This document shows, piece after piece, positions 7,896-15,183 of a stretch of 15,199 bases of DNA. The DNA lies in NCBI GenBank assembly GCA_024689525.1, contig JAILDI010000221.1, positions 1 through 15,199 on the forward strand, written 5' to 3'. A program made the translations under genes and the position numbers. The first letter of the stretch is position 1. Each line of letters opens with the position of its first letter. Below the pieces are notes generated by a model. That model ran no database searches, was not told the origin of the DNA, and worked only from the letters and a program-made list of their open reading frames with translations. The DNA is from Bacteroidales bacterium (GTDB lineage: Bacteria > Bacteroidota > Bacteroidia > Bacteroidales > UBA932).

Positions 7896-9237
7896 AATAA
7901 TAGCACTAATCTCCGTAGTTGCCACAGTACTGATATCCTGCTCAAAGGGAGAAGAGACACTTAAAGTGGTGGCCGTGGCGGGCAAGGGTGAGAACGAACT
8001 CCGGGTTCCTGTATCGGTTCGCTTCTCTTCGCCATGCGAATACTGGATTGAATACTGGAAGGACGGAGGCAAAGTAGAAAAGACGCGTATATATCGTTGT
8101 GAGGGTTCTGAAGCCGATGCCACTATAATGTTCCTATATCCGGGCACAACTTATACCTTCAGAGTCGTAGCAAGGTCCGGAGAACAGACGGCGTATTCGG
8201 AGGAGGAAAGTTTCACGACAGGAGATTTGCCTGTCGATGTCCCCAAATACAGGGTAAAAGTAACAGATACATCCAGGCAGATTCCAGGACTGCTCATGCA
8301 GTCTTCAGCCGGGAATCCCGGTTTTGTCACTTTCTGTGACACTGACGGGATGATCTTATGGTATGAAAGGTTTGACGAGGCTGTGCGCCAGGCGACGTTC
8401 GACCCCCGCACGGGTACTATTCTGGTCAATCTCGGCTTCCGCTTCGATCCCAACGGCAATTTCCAGAGAATCGCTGATAAAACCGTGATGCTGGATCTTT
8501 TCGGCAACCGTCTTTTTGAAAAGAAAGCAGGGGAAGGGTATCTCGACTACCCTCATCACGAGATTGTGCGCATGGATGACGGCAATATCCTGGCCCTTCA
8601 TAACAGTACGCAAGAGTTTGATTTGACTTCGCTTGGCGGAGAGCCCCGCACGGATGTATATGGGGAGGGAATATCCATATTTTCTCCGGAGGGAAATGTG
8701 GTGTGGGCCTGGAACTGTTTCGGTACATTGAATCCGCTAATGGATAAGACGGTCAATCCTGTCAAAAACGCAACAGACCTGATGCACGCCAATTCGGTAT
8801 GCTGGGACAGCGAGGATAATCTGTACATTTCTTACAATAAGCTGAATGAAATATGGAAAATCCTCAGGCAGGACGGAAGCGTCCTCTATCGCGCAGCCTG
8901 TGATACGGACGGAATCCATTCATTAGTGTCGCTGGCCCCCGATAAACTGCTGTGTCTTGACAACGGAAAGAACGCCGGGCAGTCCCGAGCTGTAATATAC
9001 AATATAGACCCGTCCACAGGAACTCCAGTAACTCAGTATTCCGTCGCTTTTCCGCGCGAATACTGTTCCATCAACCGCAGCAACGTGGTCTATCGTCCCG
9101 ATATGGACCTGTTGATATTCAGCTCCACCGTGCGTCTTGCCGCAGTATTCACTGATTTGGAAGGAAACATGCTCAGAGTAATTGAAAGGAATGAAATATC
9201 GTACAGAGCTTACTATTATGATTCGATTGAGTATTAA
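7879..9237 (+). CDS. Lipoprotein with FN3-like domain and arylsulfotransferase (ASST)-like propeller
   Basis: 452 residues; lipobox VLISC with lipidated Cys21, followed by SKGEE, so probably surface-exposed. Residues ~28-116 look like an FN3/SusE-type beta-sandwich (YPGTTYTFRVVARSG then SEEESFTTGDLP). Residues ~120-452 resemble the arylsulfotransferase propeller family, which moves sulfate from aryl sulfate esters to phenols without PAPS. Family-like motifs are YPHHEIVRMDDGNILAL (His226/227), MHANSVCWDSEDNLYIS (His303) and GIHSLVSL with LLCLDNGKNAG (His347, matching the QH...FDNG block that holds the sulfated histidine in the E. coli enzyme). The Arg of the family SSR motif appears replaced by Asn320/Lys321 (ISYNKLNEIWKI), so catalysis is uncertain. 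It starts inside susD and overlaps the next gene by 20 bases. It occupies the usual SusE/SGBP slot; it may be an enzyme or a propeller reused for glycan binding. Confidence 0.75.
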   Translation: MQGTSKIIALISVVATVLISCSKGEETLKVVAVAGKGENELRVPVSVRFSSPCEYWIEYWKDGGKVEKTRIYRCEGSEADATIMFLYPGTTYTFRVVARSGEQTAYSEEESFTTGDLPVDVPKYRVKVTDTSRQIPGLLMQSSAGNPGFVTFCDTDGMILWYERFDEAVRQATFDPRTGTILVNLGFRFDPNGNFQRIADKTVMLDLFGNRLFEKKAGEGYLDYPHHEIVRMDDGNILALHNSTQEFDLTSLGGEPRTDVYGEGISIFSPEGNVVWAWNCFGTLNPLMDKTVNPVKNATDLMHANSVCWDSEDNLYISYNKLNEIWKILRQDGSVLYRAACDTDGIHSLVSLAPDKLLCLDNGKNAGQSRAVIYNIDPSTGTPVTQYSVAFPREYCSINRSNVVYRPDMDLLIFSSTVRLAAVFTDLEGNMLRVIERNEISYRAYYYDSIEY

Positions 9238-10912
9238 CAAACTGATAACGGCAGCATGCGCCGTATTCTTTCTTCTGGCAGCTTTGTCGGTCTTTGTTTC
9301 CTGCGGAACGCAGAGCGTGGGATTCTTCTGGTCTTCCACGGGAACGAGAATGTATGTGGACACAGCGCCGCAAGCGCAGGATGAAGCTTTTCGCGGCAGT
9401 TTCTGGAAGGGGGAAAGAGCGTTTGGCGTTGCAGTTGTCAAGACAGACAGGGCTCTGTCAGAAGTTGAGGTTGTCGCAGGAAATCTGCGGTGCGGAAGGA
9501 ACACTATTCCGGCATCTGCAATAAGCTCAAGGTTTGAACTGCCTGTCCTGGGAGACTCGCTCATCGGAAAATATGATCAGTGCGGGGCCAGAGATTCCCT
9601 GACAATCCCGAGGATAAAAGTATATGACATCCTTGACAACAGTTCTGAGGTTGACGAGCTCGTTCCGCCATACCGGCCGGTGTGGATTACTGTAAACGTC
9701 CCTTCCGATGCTGTCCCGGGTGTGTATCGGGGAAAGCTGATGCTCCGTGCCGGGGGAAAGAAGATCGCATCGCTTCCTATTACAATCAAGGTCGATTCCC
9801 GGACGCTTCCCCAGCCGGAGGAATGGCGCTTCCATTTGGATTTATGGCAAAATCCTTACGCCGTGGCAAGATACCACAGCGTCGAGCCATGGAGCCAGGA
9901 GCACTTCAACTATATGGATCCGGTAATGTCCATCCTTGCCAAGGCTGGCCAGAAGACGATAACCGCAACCATAACCGGTCGTCCCTGGAACGGTCAAACA
10001 GAAGATCCTTTCGGGTCGATGGTGACCAAAACCCTCCGTGTCGACGGGTCCTGGCAGTACGACTATTCCGTGTTTGACAAATGGGTCGAGTATATGATGG
10101 GGCACGGAATAGACAGGCAGATCAACTGCTATTCACTGATTACCTTTACATCCTCTTTCGACTATTATGATGAGGCCACATCGGCCATTAAGACTATGGA
10201 GGCGAGGCCTGGAACGAAGCAGTACCAGAACTTCTGGGAGCCGTTCATTCACGATTTTGCCGCCCATCTCAGGCAGAAAGGCTGGTTTGAAAAGACCTGT
10301 CTTGCTATGGACGAAAGCCGAAAGGACGATCTGGTGGCGGTGCGCGATTTCATCCGCAGGGCAGAGCCTGAATTCCGTTTGTCCCTGGCGGGACTCTATC
10401 ACCCCGAAGTGGAGCCGGACCTTTATTATTTGAGTGTAACGTTTCATGGGGAGTATCCGGCGAGTGTCGTTTCAAGGAGGTCTGAAGAAGGGAAGGTGAG
10501 TACAGTGTACACCTGCTGTGACGAAAAATATCCCAACACATTCATTGCATCTCCTCCCGCAGAGGCGGCCTGGCTGCCGGTCTATGCTCTATCCGGAGGC
10601 TATGACGGATATCTTAGGTGGGCCTATAACAGCTGGACGGCAGATCCGATGAAGGATGCTCGATACAGGCTCTTTGCCGCCGGTGACTGTTTCCTGGTAT
10701 ATCCGGAAGGAAGGAGCAGTGTCCGAATGGAAATGCTCACAGAAGGGATTCAGCAGTGCGAGAAGATCCGGATTCTGAGGGAAAGCCTAAGCGAGGAGGC
10801 TCTCGATAAACTGGAAAGCGTGATGGGCCGATTCACTTATGGCGAATTGTCACAGACAGGGGCCCAGGCGGCCAATGATGAACTTAAAGATACTATTTCC
10901 AATATACAATAA
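9218..10912 (+). CDS. GH123-like beta-N-acetylgalactosaminidase lipoprotein
   Basis: Predicted to remove terminal beta-GalNAc by the substrate-assisted mechanism of GH123. The ATG at 9218 is chosen (564 residues) because it starts directly before a lipoprotein signal (MIRLSINKLITAACAVFFLL, lipobox VFVSC, Cys29); TTG 9182 or ATG 9191 would add unneeded polar residues. Residues ~45-195 form the N-terminal beta-sandwich, with PYRPVWITVNVPSDAVPGVY typical of the family. The barrel follows: FHLDLWQNPYAVARYHSV, AGQKTITATITGRPWNGQ, DGSWQYDYSVFDKWVEYMM and INCYSL. LAMDES carries the Asp365-Glu366 pair (bases 10310-10315) that matches the adjacent catalytic Asp-Glu of GH123. Downstream LSGGYDGYLRWAYNSW also fits. 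The residues after Cys (GTQS) are not acidic, so it may face the periplasm. It overlaps the preceding gene by 20 bases. Substrate could be glycolipid, mucin or other GalNAc glycan. Confidence 0.87.
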   Translation: MIRLSINKLITAACAVFFLLAALSVFVSCGTQSVGFFWSSTGTRMYVDTAPQAQDEAFRGSFWKGERAFGVAVVKTDRALSEVEVVAGNLRCGRNTIPASAISSRFELPVLGDSLIGKYDQCGARDSLTIPRIKVYDILDNSSEVDELVPPYRPVWITVNVPSDAVPGVYRGKLMLRAGGKKIASLPITIKVDSRTLPQPEEWRFHLDLWQNPYAVARYHSVEPWSQEHFNYMDPVMSILAKAGQKTITATITGRPWNGQTEDPFGSMVTKTLRVDGSWQYDYSVFDKWVEYMMGHGIDRQINCYSLITFTSSFDYYDEATSAIKTMEARPGTKQYQNFWEPFIHDFAAHLRQKGWFEKTCLAMDESRKDDLVAVRDFIRRAEPEFRLSLAGLYHPEVEPDLYYLSVTFHGEYPASVVSRRSEEGKVSTVYTCCDEKYPNTFIASPPAEAAWLPVYALSGGYDGYLRWAYNSWTADPMKDARYRLFAAGDCFLVYPEGRSSVRMEMLTEGIQQCEKIRILRESLSEEALDKLESVMGRFTYGELSQTGAQAANDELKDTISNIQ

Positions 10913-10932
10913 TCATTTTAACCCTTACAGCT

Positions 10933-12090
10933 ATGATTAAAAAATTTACCGTCTTTGCACTCGCCGCGATTGTGGCATTTGTAGCGTGCAACAAGAATAA
11001 TCCCAATGAGGATGATCTCAACAAAGATCCCAATGGACAAGAGGATCCCAACGGCAATACTCAAGGAGAGGAGGACAAGACACTTACCATCGGAAGTGCA
11101 ATTGTATCTTTCGTCGGCAGTCAGTGGACTGGCTGGACGGCCTCAAACGAAGCAAACGGAGCTAATGCTACTGGCGATCAGGTTTTCGTTTTCAAGACAG
11201 CAGACGATGTGCCCGATCATCCGGAGGATGCAAACGGCTATGCTATTTCTTCCTATTATCCCACGGATTACGCCAGCTATGATTTCACAGGCTATTTTAC
11301 TTCTCCTGAATACAGCATCCCCAAAACCGGTGCGGCATTCACACTCAAATGGGCTTACAAGTACGGACCCGAGGATGGCCTGGTCGTCCAGGTCAAAGGC
11401 GAGAACAGCGATTGGGAGAACATAGAAATGCCCAAGAAGGCTCCCGTACAGCATGGCCCGGTGTCAGCAGGGTACGCCGACCTCAAAAAGTATGCTGGTC
11501 AGAAAATCCAAATCCGTCTGAAATACTATGGACTGGAGTCCAACACTGGAACCTGGTACGTTTCTGACTTTGAGCTCCTGCCGGCATATGTCTATGTCGC
11601 CGCTGACGGGGCTCCGGAAGGCTGGAATATTGTAAATACCATAGACCCTCCCGCAGACATCATCGATTCCGGCGTTTCTTGCGGTGACAGTGACGGTTCT
11701 TCCGTATGGTTCTACCGTGCATCTGACGGTTGGGCCGATGTCGCAGCGAAGACTCAGCACACCTTTGCCGCAATGGGATATACCTGGGATGCGAACGACG
11801 CTGACGCCACCGCGTTCTTCCCGGAAATCAATATTACGGGCAGAGAGGCTATTGTGGCCGTGGGTTTCTTCGACAATTACATGGGTGCAGGCCAAACTAC
11901 TCTCGTGGACAATAATGGAAAAGTATACGGAGCATTCGACCATTGGGGAGAATGGGACGACAATTTCCAGGTGTTCGATGTGAGCAGCGCCGCAGGCAAG
12001 AAGGTTACTTTTGGTATCCGCTACACCGCCAGTTCTGGTTTCCCTGCAGGAACATTCTGTGTTACCAAAGTCATTGTTGCGTCCAAATAA
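10933..12090 (+). CDS. Two-domain beta-sandwich surface lipoprotein, probable glycan-binding protein
   Basis: 385 residues; lipobox AFVAC with lipidated Cys19. A ~30-residue linker rich in Asn, Asp, Pro, Gly and Glu follows (NPNEDDLNKDPNGQEDPNG), typical of surface glycan-binding proteins held away from the membrane. Two beta-rich domains follow, ~48-215 and ~216-385. They share a pattern of a jelly-roll-like sandwich whose end reads KYAGQKIQIRLKYYG...GTWYVSDFEL in the first and AAGKKVTFGIRYTAS...GTFCVTKVIVA in the second, suggesting an internal duplication. Many aromatic residues (QWTGWTA, HWGEWDD) could stack on sugars. It resembles choice-of-anchor or CBM-like domains in style, but I do not recognise a specific family and saw no catalytic motif. 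It starts 20 bp after the GH123 gene and is followed by a strong hairpin. Function is inferred from context. Confidence 0.7.
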   Translation: MIKKFTVFALAAIVAFVACNKNNPNEDDLNKDPNGQEDPNGNTQGEEDKTLTIGSAIVSFVGSQWTGWTASNEANGANATGDQVFVFKTADDVPDHPEDANGYAISSYYPTDYASYDFTGYFTSPEYSIPKTGAAFTLKWAYKYGPEDGLVVQVKGENSDWENIEMPKKAPVQHGPVSAGYADLKKYAGQKIQIRLKYYGLESNTGTWYVSDFELLPAYVYVAADGAPEGWNIVNTIDPPADIIDSGVSCGDSDGSSVWFYRASDGWADVAAKTQHTFAAMGYTWDANDADATAFFPEINITGREAIVAVGFFDNYMGAGQTTLVDNNGKVYGAFDHWGEWDDNFQVFDVSSAAGKKVTFGIRYTASSGFPAGTFCVTKVIVASK

Positions 12091-12112
12091 AAAGGTTAAT
12101 GGTTAATATTGT

Positions 12113-12143
12113 GAGGTTGGCAATATGGAGAATTGCCAACCTC
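12113..12143 (+). terminator. Perfect 12-bp hairpin between the binding protein and GH89 genes
   Basis: GAGGTTGGCAAT (12113-12124) and ATTGCCAACCTC (12132-12143) are exact reverse complements around a 7-base loop. The stem is followed by TCTTGTCTTATT, rich in T but with no uninterrupted run, and the GH89 start lies 12 bases after the stem. It could be a leaky terminator lowering expression of the last gene, an mRNA-processing or stability element, or a structure affecting GH89 translation. No exact TAnnTTTG promoter was seen in the 65-bp gap. Confidence 0.6.
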
Positions 12144-12155
12144 TCTTGTCTTATT

Positions 12156-14930
12156 ATGAAACATTATTCGCTGCTTTTTGTTTTGTGCATAATGCTGGTC
12201 TCCTGCGGGAATAAAACTGCAGAAGGGCTTGCCGGCAGAATAGTCCCGTCATATGCCGGGAACATCAGGTTTCGCACTATCCAATCCGATGGAGGAATGG
12301 ATTGCTTTGAATTGGAGACAAGGGGAGACATCCTCGTTATAAGAGGAAACAACGCCGGGTCTATGGCCGTGGGTTTGAATTATTATCTGAAGGAGTATTG
12401 CCACTGCTCGGTTTCCTGGTATGATTTCAACTCGGTTGAAGTCCCCGACAAGATGCCTGCGGTAAAAGGAAAAATCCGCCATAAGGCTCTGGTGGCAGAC
12501 CGTTTTTTCTTGAATTACTGCACCTTTGGCTATACGCTTGCATACTGGGACTGGCCCCAATGGGAAAGGCTTATCGACTGGATGGCTTTAAACGGTGTGA
12601 ACCTTCCTTTGTCCCTGACCGGCCAAGAGGCCGTTTGGAAAAGGGTGTGGGAGAGCCTTGGAATAGATGAAGAAACGGTACTGAACTGGTTCACGGGGCC
12701 GGCTCACCTCCCTTGGCAGATGATGGGCAATATAGACAAATACGACGGTCCTCTTACCCGGGAATGGATAGATGCGCACGAGGCTCTGCAGAAGAAGATT
12801 CTTGAAAGGGAGCGCGAATTCGGTATGCGCCCGGTGCTTGGCGCCTTCAACGGACATGTTCCGGAGCAGATTTCACAGGGAAGAAGGCACTATTCAAGTA
12901 ACTGGAACAATGCCGGAGAGTACAGAACGCACTTCATTTATCCGTCAGACCCTCTTTTCGGTGAGATACAACGCAGATTCCTCTCCATTCAGGACAGTCT
13001 GTACGGAACAGACCACATCTATGCAGCAGATTTGTTCAACGAAATGCCTTCGCCAAGCTGGGAGCCGGATACACTTGCTTCAATATCGCGGGATATGTTC
13101 GGGAGCCTGAATTCGGCAGACCCGAGAGCGGAATGGATTCAGATGGGCTGGATGTTTCTGAACTCTTCAGGAAAATGGACACCGGAAAGGATAAAAGCAT
13201 ACCTTGGAGCCTGTCCGCGAGACAAAATAAAAATACTTGAATACCGTGGGGAGGAAGATGAGGCCTGGCTGCGTACCGATAAGCTTTTCGATACGCCTTT
13301 TATCTGGTGCTATCTCGGAAATTTTGGCGGCAACACGATGATAGAGGGAAGTCCTTCCAGAATAGAATCCCGTGTAACTCGGGTTTTGTCGGAAGCGGAT
13401 AATTGTACCGGTGTGGGCTGTGTCCCGGAGGGGCTTGACGTGAACAGAGATATATATGAATATGTATACGAGTGCGCGTGGAATTATAAGAGACAACCTT
13501 CAGAATGGGCCAAAAGGACGGCGGATGCTCATTTCGGCGGGGAAAGCGATTCGTTCCGAGAGGCATGGGCCTCTCTTCAGGAAAATGTTCTGTTTACCTA
13601 CAGTGACACGAGGGGAACCATGACAAACCTCCGGCCATATTATTTCCGCAGGTCAATCTGGACGGGGACATCAGAGTATTTCTATTCCAATTCGATACTG
13701 TATGACATTTGGGGAAAAATGCTGAAAGAAGAATCCGCGTCAGACCAGTACAGATTCGACCTTATAAATGTAGCGCGGCAGGTGGTCGGAAATCTTTTCC
13801 AGGATGTAAAAAATGACTATGTCCGAGCGGCCGGCGGGGGAAATCTTAAAGAAATGGAACACTTGAAGTCCGTCCTTTACGGCATTTTGGATGATATGGA
13901 CGCGCTGCTTTCCTTCAGGCGGGAGTTTTCACTGGCAGCCTGGACTGAAATGGCTGAACAGTGGGGGGAGAGGGACGGAAATGCAGAAAAATATGAAACA
14001 AATGCCCGGCATCTTCTCACCATCTGGTTTGACAATGGAGAGGAATCGATTGACGACTATGCAAACCGTAATTATTCCGGTCTCCTCGGAACGTACTACA
14101 AAACACGCTGGAGCCTGTTCTTCGACGAAGTTGAGCGCTGTGTCCTGGCGGGAGATGTTTTTGATCAAGAAGAATTTGACGACAAGATGTGGGATTTGGG
14201 AAAAGAATGGTGCAGGAGCGATGCTGTAGAACCGGCACCAATTGAAGGTGATGCTGTAGAATACTGCAGGACGTTATATCAGAAGTACGGTCCTTTCCTG
14301 GAGGCCGATGGCGAAGGCCGGAATCGAGTTAATGATTTTGCTGCAACTCAACGGTATTCATATGAAAACTCTATTCTTACATTCCGCCCGGCTGCAGTGT
14401 TTTATGGAGATTCAATCACCGAAAACTGGGCAGCGCTGGACGGGGCTTTTTTCAACCGCCACAGATTCTTAGGAAGGGGAATAAGCGGGCAGACAAGCGC
14501 CCAACTTCTTTCCCGTTTCAGGTCCGATGTGATTGCCTTGCGTCCCGGCTATGTGGTCATTCTTGTCGGAATAAACGATTTCGCGAAGAATGGAGGAGAA
14601 ATCCCGCCGGAAGATATTCTGTCAAACGTTCAGTCGATGTGTGAACTGGCCCGCGTGCACGGCATTGAGCCGGTTTTGTGCTCACTTACCCCGTGCCGTA
14701 AAATCGGATGGCTTCCACAGCGAAGCGAAATCGCTTCCGAGGTCATTGCCTACAATGATCGGCTTAAGCAGTATGCCCGTTCGGCAGGAATCCGCTATGT
14801 CGATTATCACAGCGCCCTTACGGCGCCTGACGGAGGCCTTTTGCCGGAATACAGCTATGATGAAGTCCACGTGTCAGTGCCTGCTTACAAAAAAATGGAG
14901 GAACTGGTTCTCCGCAGCCTGGGCAAATAA
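12156..14930 (+). CDS. GH89 alpha-N-acetylglucosaminidase fused to C-terminal SGNH esterase
   Basis: 924-residue lipoprotein; the ATG at 12156 gives MKHYSLLFVLCIMLVSC with Cys17, while extending upstream only adds frame-shifted sequence overlapping the previous gene. The GH89 part matches NAGLU: an N-terminal alpha/beta domain (~20-105), then the barrel with RFFLNYCTFGYTLAYWDWPQ, DWMALNGVNLPLSLTGQEAV, WFTGPAHLPWQMMGNI and AFNGHVPEQI. Candidate catalytic acids are Glu296 in LFNEM (13041) and Glu425 in GVGCVPEG (13428). A helical C-terminal domain runs to ~715. Residues ~741-924 (from ~14376) form a complete SGNH hydrolase: FYGDSITE (Ser753), GRGISGQTS (Gly778), VGINDF (Asn807) and DEVHVS (Asp902, His905). 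GH89 releases alpha-linked GlcNAc; the SGNH part probably removes an ester such as O-acetyl. The residues after Cys (GNKTAEG) are weakly acidic, so surface or periplasm is unclear. Last PUL gene seen. Confidence 0.93.
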   Translation: MKHYSLLFVLCIMLVSCGNKTAEGLAGRIVPSYAGNIRFRTIQSDGGMDCFELETRGDILVIRGNNAGSMAVGLNYYLKEYCHCSVSWYDFNSVEVPDKMPAVKGKIRHKALVADRFFLNYCTFGYTLAYWDWPQWERLIDWMALNGVNLPLSLTGQEAVWKRVWESLGIDEETVLNWFTGPAHLPWQMMGNIDKYDGPLTREWIDAHEALQKKILEREREFGMRPVLGAFNGHVPEQISQGRRHYSSNWNNAGEYRTHFIYPSDPLFGEIQRRFLSIQDSLYGTDHIYAADLFNEMPSPSWEPDTLASISRDMFGSLNSADPRAEWIQMGWMFLNSSGKWTPERIKAYLGACPRDKIKILEYRGEEDEAWLRTDKLFDTPFIWCYLGNFGGNTMIEGSPSRIESRVTRVLSEADNCTGVGCVPEGLDVNRDIYEYVYECAWNYKRQPSEWAKRTADAHFGGESDSFREAWASLQENVLFTYSDTRGTMTNLRPYYFRRSIWTGTSEYFYSNSILYDIWGKMLKEESASDQYRFDLINVARQVVGNLFQDVKNDYVRAAGGGNLKEMEHLKSVLYGILDDMDALLSFRREFSLAAWTEMAEQWGERDGNAEKYETNARHLLTIWFDNGEESIDDYANRNYSGLLGTYYKTRWSLFFDEVERCVLAGDVFDQEEFDDKMWDLGKEWCRSDAVEPAPIEGDAVEYCRTLYQKYGPFLEADGEGRNRVNDFAATQRYSYENSILTFRPAAVFYGDSITENWAALDGAFFNRHRFLGRGISGQTSAQLLSRFRSDVIALRPGYVVILVGINDFAKNGGEIPPEDILSNVQSMCELARVHGIEPVLCSLTPCRKIGWLPQRSEIASEVIAYNDRLKQYARSAGIRYVDYHSALTAPDGGLLPEYSYDEVHVSVPAYKKMEELVLRSLGK

Positions 14931-14940
14931 ACAATCCCAG

Positions 14941-14982
14941 TTGCCGATTTCCAAATGTCGAAAATTGGGCAAAGTTTTTTTT
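14941..14982 (+). terminator. Rho-independent terminator after the PUL
   Basis: Eleven bases after the GH89-SGNH stop, TTGCCGATTT (14941-14950) pairs with AAATTGGGCAA (14962-14972), giving about ten pairs with one bulge and one G-U pair. A run of eight T follows at 14975-14982. This is the expected form of an intrinsic terminator and marks the end of the operon. Confidence 0.65.
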
Positions 14983-15066
14983 ATTGCCGAAAGGAACGCG
15001 CGATATTTCAGCAAGTTAAGTATCAAAAACCGCGGTCGAAAATGTGAAAAAATATTTCAAAAAATG

Positions 15067-15096
15067 TTTGCAAATCAAATTTTTTTTGTAACTTTG
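15067..15096 (+). promoter_or_regulatory. Bacteroides-type promoter for the downstream gene
   Basis: TTTG at 15067-15070 and TAACTTTG at 15089-15096 match the -33 TTTG and -7 TAnnTTTG elements recognised by the Bacteroidetes primary sigma factor, separated by 18 bp. The upstream 15037-15066 stretch is A-rich, and the spacer carries T8 at 15080-15087. Transcription would start near 15103, leaving a leader of about 80 bases before the ATG at 15184. No clear riboswitch fold was recognised in that leader. Confidence 0.7.
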
Positions 15097-15183
15097 CAAT
15101 CCCCAAATTGGAGCAAAACGCACCCAACCAGCTGAGTTTCAATGAGTTAGGGCAAACAAAGGAAATTTTAAAACATTACAACA

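Noticed and set aside
9182..9217. Earlier TTG/ATG starts for the GH123 gene
   Set aside because: They add charged residues before an already complete lipoprotein signal that begins at 9218. ATG 9191 remains possible but is less likely.
11943..12155. Upstream start for the GH89 protein overlapping the binding-protein gene
   Set aside because: The extra 71 residues are another frame of the preceding gene plus the hairpin region; the ATG at 12156 starts directly at a clean lipoprotein signal.
12091..12155. Internal promoter for GH89 (TAATATTG near 12104)
   Set aside because: It differs from TAnnTTTG at a conserved position and lacks a properly spaced -33 element.
14590..15135. Plus-strand frame overlapping the SGNH domain and the downstream intergenic region
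   Set aside because: It is out of frame with the intact SGNH catalytic blocks, crosses the terminator and promoter, and has no recognisable domain.
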